Assembly (NCBI GenBank): GCA_965230065.1
Contig: OZ245942.1
Location: 3,038,001-3,102,000, forward strand
From: G965230065 sp965230065
Lineage (GTDB): Bacteria; Bacteroidota; Bacteroidia; Cytophagales; Cyclobacteriaceae
DNA: 64,000 nucleotides
Reading direction: 5' to 3'
Translations under genes and position numbers: made by a program
In this document: positions 9,012-16,969 of the stretch, in pieces
Layout of the letters: every line of letters begins with the position of its first letter
How positions within the stretch are numbered: position 1 is the stretch's first letter
Notes under the pieces: model-generated
What the model was told of the DNA's origin: nothing
Database searches by the model: none
Seen by the model: only the letters and a program-made list of their open reading frames with translations

Positions 9012-9827
9012 TTATTGATCATTGTGCTCAAGGGTACCTTGGCCTTCAACGGCTTTCTTAATTTTCCCTAATTCATTTACCAAAACGAAATCAACGCCAT
9101 ATTCAAAAAGTTGTAGCACTTCCTCGGGCGAGTCAGTACAACAGTAATTAATCTTTACATTATTGGCTTTCAGTACTTTTGTAAAAGATTTAATTTCAGG
9201 GTTAACAGGCACTTTATACAGTTGGATGAACTCGCTATCGCTGTCTAGGGTTAATTTCATATAATCCTCAGTATTGGGCTGCCTCTCCATATTACAAATG
9301 AATAATTCAGCACTTACTTCGTACGCTCCCCGGGCTGCTTCTGCTCCACAAGCAAGAAAAGCCTGGTGTTGCCTGTTTTCTTTGACTAAAACCTCCGCTA
9401 CTTTCTTTCCCAGTTCCCTGCCTCCCTTGAGGTGTACATTGAGCCAGATATTTTCGGGCATTACAGCCAAAGCCTCTGTAAGGGTCGGAATTCTTTCATT
9501 TTTAAACTTTCTTGATTTCCAACTGCCCGCATCCAGTGCTTTGATTTGTTTGAGGGTATAGTCGTCAATTTTTCCTTTGCCATTTGTTGTCCTGTCCACT
9601 GTTTCATCGTGGAGTATTACAAGGTGCTTATCCTTTGTCATACGCACATCAAACTCTATCATTTCGGCCTGTTGCCGGATAGCTTCTTTAAATGCGGCAA
9701 TTGTATTTTCAGGGTGGGTGTCCATAGCCCCACGATGTGCACAAACCCCATGATTGGGTAATTTATTTTGTGCAAATGCCGGTTGAAAAAAAAAGAATAC
9801 AATTGTTAAAAGGATCCAGTACCTCAT
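9012..9827 (-). CDS. Glycerophosphodiester phosphodiesterase family protein, exported
   Basis: The 271-residue protein has an N-terminal signal peptide (ILLTIVFFFFQPAFAQ). Its TIM-barrel signature is complete: AHRGAMDTHPENTIAAF supplies the catalytic His-Arg and the PEN metal ligand, and EFDVRMTKDKHLVILHDETVDRTTNG supplies the ExD and the second catalytic His. Enzymes of this family hydrolyse glycerophosphodiesters to glycerol-3-phosphate and an alcohol; an exported copy would act in the periplasm or outside. Length is normal for the family. The position next to the App1-type phosphatase hints at phospholipid turnover, but the two genes are not contiguous. Confidence 0.92.
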   Translation of the reverse strand: MRYWILLTIVFFFFQPAFAQNKLPNHGVCAHRGAMDTHPENTIAAFKEAIRQQAEMIEFDVRMTKDKHLVILHDETVDRTTNGKGKIDDYTLKQIKALDAGSWKSRKFKNERIPTLTEALAVMPENIWLNVHLKGGRELGKKVAEVLVKENRQHQAFLACGAEAARGAYEVSAELFICNMERQPNTEDYMKLTLDSDSEFIQLYKVPVNPEIKSFTKVLKANNVKINYCCTDSPEEVLQLFEYGVDFVLVNELGKIKKAVEGQGTLEHNDQ

Positions 9828-9896
9828 ATAGTAATTCGTTTATATCATTTCGCCACAAAATGATAAGCAATACCGCAATTGTCGACACAATGTATA

Positions 9897-12014
9897 TTAT
9901 TGCTTCAACATTTTTAGGTGGGTGCGTGTGGCAAAATCTGTTAAAGTGAGTAAATATACACCTTGGGGAATATGCGAGATGCGGGTATTCAGCAGCTCAT
10001 TCAACTCGTTTATATTTCCATTAACAGAGAGCAATAACCGCCCATGCATATCATGCAACTCTAATTGTAACGGCTGCTTTTTATCAGACTCAGCCAGCTG
10101 GTAAACAAGTTGAACATCGGTATTATTGCCAACCGGGTTCGGATATACACTAAAAGGGTGGGCAATGTGCTGGCTGCTTTGTACGAAGACAATGCGGCTG
10201 TAATCAAACTGCCCGTCAAAGTCAATTTGCTTGAGGCGGTAGTAGGTGTTTTGCCGGAGCTGTTCGTCAGCAAAGCCATACGTCTGGATTTCATTGGTGG
10301 TGCCGGCCCCGTCTACAAAACCCATGGGTTCGTAGTTTTTGCCGTCCAGTGACTTCTGCACTTCAAAACCTTTGTTGTTCAGTTCTGAAGCGGTTTTCCA
10401 CTCCAGGGATGCTATACCGGGCGTTACCTCTTCACCCGCAAAACTAAGCCAGGTAACGGGGAGGGTGGAGCCGGCATCGCCTACGGAGAATTCGGAGAAG
10501 GAAGTGATGCCAACCACAAAAACATCGAATGGATCAGAGCCCGCAGGTGTATCCTCCACAACCTGCACCCATTCAGTATCATACTTAAATACTCTGACCA
10601 TTGACCTATCAAAGGTAAGGCCTTCGTCTGATTCATTCCATTGTAAGAGTAAATTAACATTCAAACCGGCAGGAGTGGTGGTCGGGTCAATTACCCAAGT
10701 TCTATCTACTAAATCCTGAATTTGAGCTACCTCGTCACCTGATGTACCGTTATTCAATACTCCATCAAACGATCTGATAGCAAAACTTACATCAGTAGAG
10801 GAATTTCTTGTAATGGTACAAGGAGTATAGCTTATAAAAGTACCTATTGGAAAAATAACTCCAGAAAATCTAACAGTGGAACGAATTAGCACACCACTTC
10901 CATTCGTAATAATATACTTAGATGAAGTAGCACTTGCGATGCTTCCCCCACTGCCTATAGTAAGATCATTATTCCCCAATTCCACGCTTCCATTCGTCAG
11001 CGTTAATGTTCCATTCACCGTAACCCCCCCCTGCAATATACCATTACCCGTGGAAAGGTTCACGGTGAGGTTTTCATAAGTGCCTTCGGGTATGTTTTTA
11101 TCGCCATCAGAGCCTACCGTAAAAGTGCCCCCTACGGTAATACTATTGCCATTGTCATTAAAACTGGCTCCTGCTACATAACTAATGGTGAGATTATTAC
11201 CAATATCCAGGCTGGTAGCCGGAGAAGCCGCCAGGGTAAGGAAACCACTTGTTTTTGTAGAAGTGAGGTTTTGACAGGGAATGGTGCCGGTGCTGCTACT
11301 CGCCGTAAATGTTTGTCCTCCGGTGGCAGCGGTGGTAATCGTTAAATGGTCTTTCACATCAGCGGTAAAAGAGACGGCTCCCGTAAGAATAAAATCACCT
11401 TCCAGTGTAAGGGTAGCATCTTGCTCCACCGCCAAAGCAGCATCGCTTTCCATTTGGAAATCTCCGCGTACCGTAATATCAGTATCAATTTCTTTAGATG
11501 GGCTGGCTTGCCTGAGAATAAGGTCGCCATATGAGCCTGCGGCAACCACCTGATTACTGGCTCCTACATTTTCGTTATAGATGACAGTACTGGTAGTTCC
11601 CAGGGTGCCCATGGTGGGGGCCGTATTATTGGTAACCTCCAGGGTTGAACCATTGCTTACATCTACGGTACCTGTAATGGTATAATCTTCCGGTAAAGTA
11701 AGTGTAGTACTGCCAATACCATCTCCAACAACTACTTTGCTGCCGGTGCCTGAAACAGTCCAGGCAGCATCTAAGGTAACTGAAGATTCTGTTATATTGA
11801 AGATTTGATCGGCACTGGTAAAATCAGGAGGAGGATTTCCACTGCCGTCAGGGTTATCTCCCCAATTATTTACGTTGGTCAAACTACCGGGCGGGTCGTA
11901 GTAATAATCTGTTTGAGCAAAAGATTCCCGGGCAGAAATAGCCATCATTATCAGGCTTAAAACAAAAAATGCCGCCCTTTTAAAAAATTTAGGTTGTATT
12001 GGCTGTATATGCAT
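9897..12014 (-). CDS. T9SS type A sorting-domain surface protein
   Basis: The 705-residue protein has a signal peptide (about 11-34, ending ARESFAQ). A long Thr/Gly/Asn-rich beta region of irregular repeats follows (GTFTVGSDGDKNIPEGTYENLTV and similar), then a fibronectin-like segment (LPVTWLSFAGEEVTPGIASLEWKTASELNNKGFEVQKS). The end is a classic type IX secretion domain: VYPNP near 620, then IPQGVYLLTL and the terminal KMLKQ. It should be exported by Sec, moved across the outer membrane by T9SS and attached to the surface or released. The beta-solenoid-like middle suggests an adhesin or structural role. No enzymatic motif is seen. Confidence 0.9.
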   Translation of the reverse strand: MHIQPIQPKFFKRAAFFVLSLIMMAISARESFAQTDYYYDPPGSLTNVNNWGDNPDGSGNPPPDFTSADQIFNITESSVTLDAAWTVSGTGSKVVVGDGIGSTTLTLPEDYTITGTVDVSNGSTLEVTNNTAPTMGTLGTTSTVIYNENVGASNQVVAAGSYGDLILRQASPSKEIDTDITVRGDFQMESDAALAVEQDATLTLEGDFILTGAVSFTADVKDHLTITTAATGGQTFTASSSTGTIPCQNLTSTKTSGFLTLAASPATSLDIGNNLTISYVAGASFNDNGNSITVGGTFTVGSDGDKNIPEGTYENLTVNLSTGNGILQGGVTVNGTLTLTNGSVELGNNDLTIGSGGSIASATSSKYIITNGSGVLIRSTVRFSGVIFPIGTFISYTPCTITRNSSTDVSFAIRSFDGVLNNGTSGDEVAQIQDLVDRTWVIDPTTTPAGLNVNLLLQWNESDEGLTFDRSMVRVFKYDTEWVQVVEDTPAGSDPFDVFVVGITSFSEFSVGDAGSTLPVTWLSFAGEEVTPGIASLEWKTASELNNKGFEVQKSLDGKNYEPMGFVDGAGTTNEIQTYGFADEQLRQNTYYRLKQIDFDGQFDYSRIVFVQSSQHIAHPFSVYPNPVGNNTDVQLVYQLAESDKKQPLQLELHDMHGRLLLSVNGNINELNELLNTRISHIPQGVYLLTLTDFATRTHLKMLKQ

Positions 12015-12480
12015 TGTTGTAAATAATAATCACTGGCCGCTTTTCTGTTACGAAAACAGGCCTTCCTCACACAATAAGGCATGAATTCCTGCCAATAGGG
12101 CAGAAAACAGGCAAACTATTGCGGCTAAAGGTAAATATTTTCTTATTAGAAAGAAAACATTTCCCGGGTAACAATTAACTGATTTCGTGTAATTTAAGCA
12201 CAAAATTACGTAAGTTTTTTAACTGTACTTTGTGGTATTAAAATAGTTCTAAAAAACAAAAAAAAAATACTGAACCTTGCCGCATTTATTGCGGCCACCG
12301 TGGCGCGGCATCTCCTGCTAGGAAGCGGGAGACCCCGGAATTCGCTACTGTTCATCCGGGGAATCCACCTTAATTATATAAATATTTCGTGAAATTTTAT
12401 GGCGTTTATAGCAATTGCTTACATGCGTAGGATGTAAGATTTGCTTGGCTTTTTTATGTGGTTACTTGAATTTTATGATC
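12015..12480. other. Long intergenic gap with a hairpin element
   Basis: No gene was found in this divergent region. At 12288-12304 GCCGCA and TGCGGC form a perfect 6-bp stem. It is followed by a GC-rich stretch (to about 12365) that vaguely resembles the leuC-leuD gap near 34317-34400, suggesting a degenerate dispersed element. The rest is AT-rich and presumably holds the promoter of the T9SS gene. Confidence 0.45.
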
Positions 12481-12510
12481 TTTGTTCCGGGAAATGGAAT
12501 CATTAATTTG
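12481..12510 (+). promoter_or_regulatory. Possible Bacteroidota sigma-A-type promoter for the ECF41 gene
   Basis: TTTG at 12481-12484 is followed after 18 bases by TTAATTTG (12503-12510). The Bacteroidota consensus is TTTG then TAnnTTTG at about this spacing; one base of the second element differs. A start site a few bases on would leave almost no leader before the ATG at 12522. Confidence 0.45.
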
Positions 12511-12521
12511 TCAGTTTAAGT

Positions 12522-13379
12522 ATGCACGTTAAATCTATGCAAGAGCAGGCGTTTCTTCAGCACAGGCCCCTGCTTTTTTCTATTGCTTATGATATTCTCG
12601 GTGAAATTGAGGAAGCCGAAGATATCGTGCAGGATAGTTTTGAGCGCTGGCTGAAAGTCAACTACACCGACGTAAAATACCCGAAAGCCTATCTTTCTAA
12701 AATAACGGCACATCAGGCCTTAGACCGGCTGAAAATATTAAAAAAACAGCGGGAACACTATCCGGGGCAATGGTTGCCCGAACCTTGGGTGGAATACCAA
12801 CCCGGGAGCCAGGCACAAAAAGATATTTTGCCGTATGCATTGCTGTGCACGTTGGAAAAATTGAACCCGGTAGAGCGTGCAGTGTTTATTTTACGGGAGT
12901 CTTTTGCGTTTGAGTATGCTGCTTTAGCAGATCTGTGTGAAACTTCTCAGGAAAACTGCCGAAAAATTTTTAGCAGGGCCAGGAAAAAAATACAAAATGC
13001 TAAACGCCAATCTGTCGTTGACCCTCAGCAACATCAATTATTAATAGAAAAATTTTTACAGGCATCCAAAGATGAAGCTGTTGATGAACTGGCCTCTTTG
13101 CTCAAAGAAGACATAGCCCTGTATTCGGATGGAGGCGGGAAGGCTGTGGCTGCCATGCATCCGTTATTTGGCGTGTCGGTTGTCAGCAAATTTTTAATAG
13201 GGGTTATCCGGAAAAAACAACAGGCTGCCCTTACCTATCGCTCGGTAGTTATCAACGGTTTGCCCGGGGCACTTTTGCTATTAGACGGGAAAAAAGACAC
13301 ATTGATTGCTTTTGATGGTGATGGGGAGAAAATCAGCCGTCTTTACTTTATCCGTAATCCCGATAAAATTTCTTTGTAA
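12522..13379 (+). CDS. ECF41-group sigma factor with fused SnoaL-like C-terminal domain
   Basis: This 285-residue protein carries sigma region 2 (about 9-75, EAEDIVQDSFERWL), the linker motif WLPEP at 84-88, region 4 (about 105-160, LEKLNPVERAVFIL), and a C-terminal extension of about 110 residues. The extension contains DGGGK (203-207) and NGLPG (245-249). WLPEP, DGGGK and the NGxPG-type motif define group ECF41, in which the fused SnoaL-like domain replaces an anti-sigma factor and tunes activity. The genes that follow encode carboxymuconolactone-decarboxylase-like proteins, the usual ECF41 partners. A second in-frame ATG at 12537 is a possible alternative start. Confidence 0.93.
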   Translation: MHVKSMQEQAFLQHRPLLFSIAYDILGEIEEAEDIVQDSFERWLKVNYTDVKYPKAYLSKITAHQALDRLKILKKQREHYPGQWLPEPWVEYQPGSQAQKDILPYALLCTLEKLNPVERAVFILRESFAFEYAALADLCETSQENCRKIFSRARKKIQNAKRQSVVDPQQHQLLIEKFLQASKDEAVDELASLLKEDIALYSDGGGKAVAAMHPLFGVSVVSKFLIGVIRKKQQAALTYRSVVINGLPGALLLLDGKKDTLIAFDGDGEKISRLYFIRNPDKISL

Positions 13380-13384
13380 AAACC

Positions 13385-13410
13385 TGTCACAAAACAGGAG
13401 GGTTGCCGTC
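13385..13410 (+). promoter_or_regulatory. ECF41-type promoter
   Basis: TGTCACA (13385-13391) and CGTC (13407-13410) are separated by 15 bases and lie 23 bases before the ATG of the first CMD gene. Published ECF41 target promoters have TGTCACA in the -35 and CGTC in the -10 position with about 16 bases between. This indicates that the adjacent sigma factor controls the CMD gene(s). Confidence 0.75.
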
Positions 13411-13432
13411 ATATGGGTAAAAACCAAAGACG

Positions 13433-14005
13433 ATGATGAAACAACCCAGATTACAACCCATAGAACATCCGAAAAACCTTTTGATGAAGCTGGCCTACTG
13501 GCTCACTAAAAGGAGGTTGGGAAAGGTAATTTCCCCTTTGAAAGTGATTTATGCCCGCTTGCCATTCGGCTTTGCCCGGTGGATGGGGCAGGTTGAAAAC
13601 TTGTCGGCAAAACTAACCCTCCCAGCCGACCTTGTGTTGCTGATCAAAATATACGTAGCCCAACTCAATACCTGTAACTTTTGTATTGATATTGGCAAGG
13701 CGAAGGCAATGCAAAAATTCGGGAATGAAGAAAAAATTTTTGCCATAGCTGATTACCAGCAATCAGGTCTTTTTTCCAATTCCGAAAAGGCTGCCTTACG
13801 ATTTGCAGAAGAGCTGACCCGGCACCGAAAAGTACCTGATGGCATTTTTCAAGAAGCACAACAGTTTTTTTCCGAAAAACAAATGGCAGAACTGGCCTGG
13901 GTAGTTACCAGCGAACATGTGTACAACCTGATGAATATTTCATTCAATATTGAGTCGGACGGGTTGTGCAGGTTGCAGGGGAAAAGCGCCGGCGTTATCA
14001 GTTAA
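13433..14005 (+). CDS. Carboxymuconolactone decarboxylase (CMD/AhpD-like) family protein
   Basis: The 190-residue protein contains the AhpD/CMD core LNTCNFCIDIGKAKAM, with a CxxC pair that could be redox-active, and a helical C-terminus (FSEKQMAELAWVVTSEHVYNLMN). The usual distal His of AhpD-like sites is not obvious after the CxxC (CIDIGKAKA rather than CxxCxxxH). It sits directly behind an ECF41-type promoter and is the expected partner of the upstream sigma factor. Its role is likely peroxide or thiol redox chemistry, or an uncharacterised reaction. The start may be either of two adjacent ATGs (13433 or 13436). Confidence 0.85.
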   Translation: MMKQPRLQPIEHPKNLLMKLAYWLTKRRLGKVISPLKVIYARLPFGFARWMGQVENLSAKLTLPADLVLLIKIYVAQLNTCNFCIDIGKAKAMQKFGNEEKIFAIADYQQSGLFSNSEKAALRFAEELTRHRKVPDGIFQEAQQFFSEKQMAELAWVVTSEHVYNLMNISFNIESDGLCRLQGKSAGVIS

Positions 14006-14069
14006 TACATTTGTTGCTCTTTTCTGGTAAAGTATAACCGTTAATAATTAACCATTAAGTATAATAATC

Positions 14070-14513
14070 ATGCAAGAAAGAATAAAAATCAAAACACTGG
14101 AGCCCAAAGCCTATGAAGGAATGCTGGTATTGGAAGAGTACGTGCGCAGTACTGAGCTTAACCCCCTCTTCCGGAAACTGATAAAAATACGGGCATCACA
14201 ACTCAATGGATGTGCCTACTGCATTCAGATGCACACCACAGAAGCCCGGAAAGCCGGCGAAAGTGAACAACGCATTTATGCCCTCAGTGCCTGGTGGGAA
14301 TCGCCCTTATTTTCTGATGAAGAAAAAGCCTTGCTGGCCCTCACAGATGAAGTCACATTGATCAGTAAGGGAGGCGTATCTGAGGAAACCTATGCGCGTG
14401 CTTCACAATATTTTGATGCAAATACGCTGGCACAAATTATCATGCAAATTGTAGCTATCAATGGCTGGAACAGAATAGCCGTTTCTACACACATGATATA
14501 CGGAAAGGATTGA
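14070..14513 (+). CDS. Carboxymuconolactone decarboxylase family protein (second copy)
   Basis: The 147-residue protein matches the compact CMD/AhpD family: YVRSTELNPLFRKLIKIRASQLNGCAYC leads into CAYCIQMHTTEARKAGE, a full CxxCxxxH active-site pattern. LFSDEEKALLALTDEVTLI and the ending NRIAVSTHMIYGKD complete the fold. The first copy lacks the His, so the two differ in active-site make-up although they are neighbours. The 64-base gap carries no ECF41 motif, so this gene probably depends on read-through from the first. Likely a peroxidase-type or thiol-disulfide activity. Confidence 0.9.
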   Translation: MQERIKIKTLEPKAYEGMLVLEEYVRSTELNPLFRKLIKIRASQLNGCAYCIQMHTTEARKAGESEQRIYALSAWWESPLFSDEEKALLALTDEVTLISKGGVSEETYARASQYFDANTLAQIIMQIVAINGWNRIAVSTHMIYGKD

Positions 14514-14626
14514 TTTTAAGCAGCATAAATCAGGCTGCCTTAGGGTGGCCTGACTGCTGAAAATGTATGTAATAGCGTATTGATAACGACATAATTTCGT
14601 TATATTTAACGGAAACATTTTTACCC

Positions 14627-15211
14627 ATGACGGAAGTTCTTGATAAAAAATATTCGATAGAAGAATACCTGGCTCTGGAAAGAAAGGCAGCGGTAAAACA
14701 CGAGTTTTATAATGGTAACATCATAGAAACGCCCGGAGGAACCCTTTATCATAATCTAATTGCCACTAATTTTGCGGTAGCCATAAGCACTGCACTAGAG
14801 AATAAAGAAAAAGAGTATTTGGTGCTTAACAGTGATACGAAAATTCAAATTCCGGCATTCAATCACTTTGTGTACCCTGATACTGTGGTAGTTTGCGAAA
14901 AGCCTGAGTTTTATGAAGGTCATAAAGATATAATTACGAATCCTATTTTGATTGTGGAAGTCATGTCCCCATCTTCTCAGATATATGATAAGGGAGAAAA
15001 ATTTTATAAATATCGCACCCTTCCTTCCTTGCAGGAATATGTATTAGCGAACCAGGAACAGCCCTGGGTAAATGCCTTCTACCGTGAGAAGCCCAACACC
15101 TGGATTGATACCGTAGCAGATAACCTGGAAAATAGTATTTGCCTCCAATCTATAGATTGTAAAATATCGCTGAAAAGGCTTTATAAAAGCGTTGTGTTTG
15201 AGGAACGCTAA
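14627..15211 (+). CDS. Uma2-family (DUF820) putative restriction-endonuclease-fold protein
   Basis: The 194-residue protein has the Uma2 order: YSIEEYLALERKAAVKHEFYNG at the N-terminus, then FVYPDTVVVCE and NPILIVEVMSPSSQIYDKGEKFYKYRTLPSLQEYVL. The PD...ExV core resembles the PD-(D/E)xK nuclease fold. The family is expanded in cyanobacteria and many Bacteroidota, and its cellular function is unsettled. A stand-alone gene with its own upstream gap; no partner toxin, antitoxin or methylase is nearby. Confidence 0.9.
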   Translation: MTEVLDKKYSIEEYLALERKAAVKHEFYNGNIIETPGGTLYHNLIATNFAVAISTALENKEKEYLVLNSDTKIQIPAFNHFVYPDTVVVCEKPEFYEGHKDIITNPILIVEVMSPSSQIYDKGEKFYKYRTLPSLQEYVLANQEQPWVNAFYREKPNTWIDTVADNLENSICLQSIDCKISLKRLYKSVVFEER

Positions 15212-15323
15212 GGAATTATCCTCACAATTAAGTAGATTTTCAGGGAAATGTACCTTGCTTTCATTGCTTCGTGTGCAAAAATTTCTTAAATAGGGATTGC
15301 TAAACCAACAACCTTTATCAACT

Positions 15324-15575
15324 ATGGAACAAGTAAGCCCTGCCGCTTCCTATGCCGAGCCCATGTCGGTCAAAGACTGGCTCATCACGCTCATTATAAC
15401 TGCCATACCCCTTGTAGGCATCATTATGTTGTTTGTATGGGCTTTTGGCTCTGATACACACCCCAGCAAGCAAAACTGGGCCAAAGCCGGATTGATCATG
15501 GCTGCCATCGTCATTGTATTGTATATGATCTTTGGGGCTATTTTTGGCGCTATGTACTGGAGTAATATGCAGTAA
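15324..15575 (+). CDS. Small two-helix membrane protein
   Basis: From the ATG at 15324 (MEQVSPAASYAEPMSVKDW) the product is 83 residues with two membrane segments (LITLIITAIPLVGIIMLFVW and AGLIMAAIVIVLYMIFGAIF) and a short cytoplasmic N-terminus. The turn FGSDTHPSKQNWAKA between the helices is a pattern I associate with small Bacteroidota membrane proteins of unknown function. An in-frame TTG at 15297 would add nine residues and looks less likely. Function unknown. Confidence 0.7.
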   Translation: MEQVSPAASYAEPMSVKDWLITLIITAIPLVGIIMLFVWAFGSDTHPSKQNWAKAGLIMAAIVIVLYMIFGAIFGAMYWSNMQ

Positions 15576-15663
15576 AGGTAATTTACCGCATATACTAATA
15601 CCCCGGCTTGTCTGGGCGACCCCGTGGCACACATAACGGTTGTTCGTTTTACCACAGCCCGGG

Positions 15664-16152
15664 TTAAAACTCTACAAACACGGCATCCCCCAACCGGATT
15701 TTTCCGCCTTCCAGTACCCTTGCCGTGATGCCGCCATGTCCACGCATGGCGTTATATCCTCCCGGGCCGAGGTTTTCCTCCATCCGTGAGCAGGGATGGC
15801 ATTGCCCGGTGGTTTCCAGCAGTACTTCCCCAATGCGAAATTTTTTATCTTTAAGGGCCAGCAGGTTGATGCCCTTCACCACAATATTACGGCGAACCAG
15901 GGCGGGGTCTATTTTTTCCCTATTTAGCATAGAGGCTACGCCCAACAGGTGTTCGTGCTGGATGAGCGTTACCTGCCGCTTGTTGGTGGCTTTGCCCTGG
16001 TAATGGTCGCCTTCCAGCCCTTTGCCGGGAATTACATTCACTTCTTCTACCACCTGCACCGCCCCCCTTCGTTCAGGACGGATGCTGATCCAGGCTACGG
16101 AGCCTCTTTGTGGCAGGCTGTTCAATAATTGTTTCATCACAGGTTCTTCCAT
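15664..16152 (-). CDS. MOSC-domain protein
   Basis: The 162-residue protein matches the MOSC fold: GVNVIPGKGLEGD-like strand (here VNVIPGKGLEGDHYQG), RQVTLIQHEHL, RRNIVVKGINLLAL, and TGQCHPCSRMEENLGPGGYNAM. The last contains the Cys that in molybdenum-cofactor sulfurases and YiiM-type proteins carries sulfur. MOSC proteins bind or deliver sulfur or molybdopterin ligands. No molybdenum-enzyme genes are nearby, so the target is unknown. An alternative start six codons in (MKQLLNS) is possible. Confidence 0.88.
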   Translation of the reverse strand: MEEPVMKQLLNSLPQRGSVAWISIRPERRGAVQVVEEVNVIPGKGLEGDHYQGKATNKRQVTLIQHEHLLGVASMLNREKIDPALVRRNIVVKGINLLALKDKKFRIGEVLLETTGQCHPCSRMEENLGPGGYNAMRGHGGITARVLEGGKIRLGDAVFVEF

Positions 16153-16180
16153 ATCGCATAACTTTTGCTACTGCTAATTT

Positions 16181-16265
16181 ATAGCTACCAGTCCTGAGCT
16201 GCAAGCATCAAGCTTTTACTTATGATTGCTTCGGCCTCCGATTGTAGCTTGCAGCTCGTAGCTAT
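16181..16265. repeat. Inverted repeat of the 'AGCTGCAAGC' class
   Basis: ATAGCTAC ... GAGCTGCAAGC (16181-16206) pairs with GCTTGCAGCTCGTAGCTAT (16247-16265); a 7-base insertion breaks the left arm. It occupies the gap upstream of both the MOSC gene and the next plus-strand gene. Confidence 0.6.
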
Positions 16266-16314
16266 CATAATAAATTCTACGGTTCTGCGTTTGGAATAAG
16301 CATAAAACAGGTGT

Positions 16315-16866
16315 ATGAAAAAGTTAATAGTGTTATGCAGTGCCCTGCTGCTGAGTGGTGTACTGTATGCCCAGCGGTTCAATACAACATTGGGTTTGCG
16401 GTTGGAAAAAGGTGATAAGATTGGCCTGAGTGCCCAGCAGCGTATTTTGGAGCATACCAGTTTGGAAGGAATTCTGGCTGCTGCTAACCGAGAGGTAGAA
16501 GCTAATTTTCTGATCAAACAACATTTCCCCCTCATTGGCAAGGCATTAAACATGTATCTGGGTGCCGGCGGGCATGTGGGCAATCTTAAAGACTATGGCA
16601 TGACTTCCGGCGTAGATGCCATCATGGGGATTGAATACAAAATTCTCATTCTGCCTGTAGTAGTTTCCCTGGACTTTAAGCCCGCCTACCATTTTGCCCA
16701 CGAAGACTGGGCCGATTTCTCTACCGCTTTTTCTGTTCGGTACGTTTTGGTAAAGTATAAAAATGGTGAGAAAAAAAGAAAGAAACGCCGCCGCCAAAAA
16801 GCCCGCGAACAACGCAGGGAAGAAAGGGGAGGTGTGTTTGATTTTCTGAAAAAAGACAAGCAGTAG
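16315..16866 (+). CDS. Exported outer-membrane beta-barrel-like protein with basic tail
   Basis: The 183-residue protein has a signal peptide (MKKLIVLCSALLLSGVLYAQ). Short alternating strands follow (FNTTLGLRLEKGDKIGLSAQ, MYLGAGGHVGNL, IMGIEYKILILPVVVSLDFKPAYHF, FSTAFSVRYVL), as in small outer-membrane porin-like barrels. After about residue 148 comes a strongly basic stretch (KKRKKRRRQKAREQRREERGG) that is unusual for an outer-membrane protein and should face the periplasm. I do not recognise a characterised family. The gene stands alone between two inverted-repeat regions. Confidence 0.7.
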   Translation: MKKLIVLCSALLLSGVLYAQRFNTTLGLRLEKGDKIGLSAQQRILEHTSLEGILAAANREVEANFLIKQHFPLIGKALNMYLGAGGHVGNLKDYGMTSGVDAIMGIEYKILILPVVVSLDFKPAYHFAHEDWADFSTAFSVRYVLVKYKNGEKKRKKRRRQKAREQRREERGGVFDFLKKDKQ

Positions 16867-16878
16867 GCAAGCAATTGA

Positions 16879-16945
16879 CTTTTAGTCCATAGTCCACAGC
16901 CCATAGCTTTTTTAAGACTGTCGACTATGGACTGTGGACTAAAAG
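16879..16945. repeat. Inverted repeat of the 'TTTAGTCCATAGTCCACAG' class
   Basis: Left arm 16879-16899 and right arm 16923-16945 pair over about 21 bases with two mismatches. An outer layer of 'GGCAGT'-class arms (from about 16858, and 16946-16970) makes a nested palindrome. A second copy of the class lies at 38118-38190. It separates convergent genes and could terminate transcription from both sides. Confidence 0.65.
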
Positions 16946-16969
16946 ACTGCCCACTGCAACTGCCGCTGC

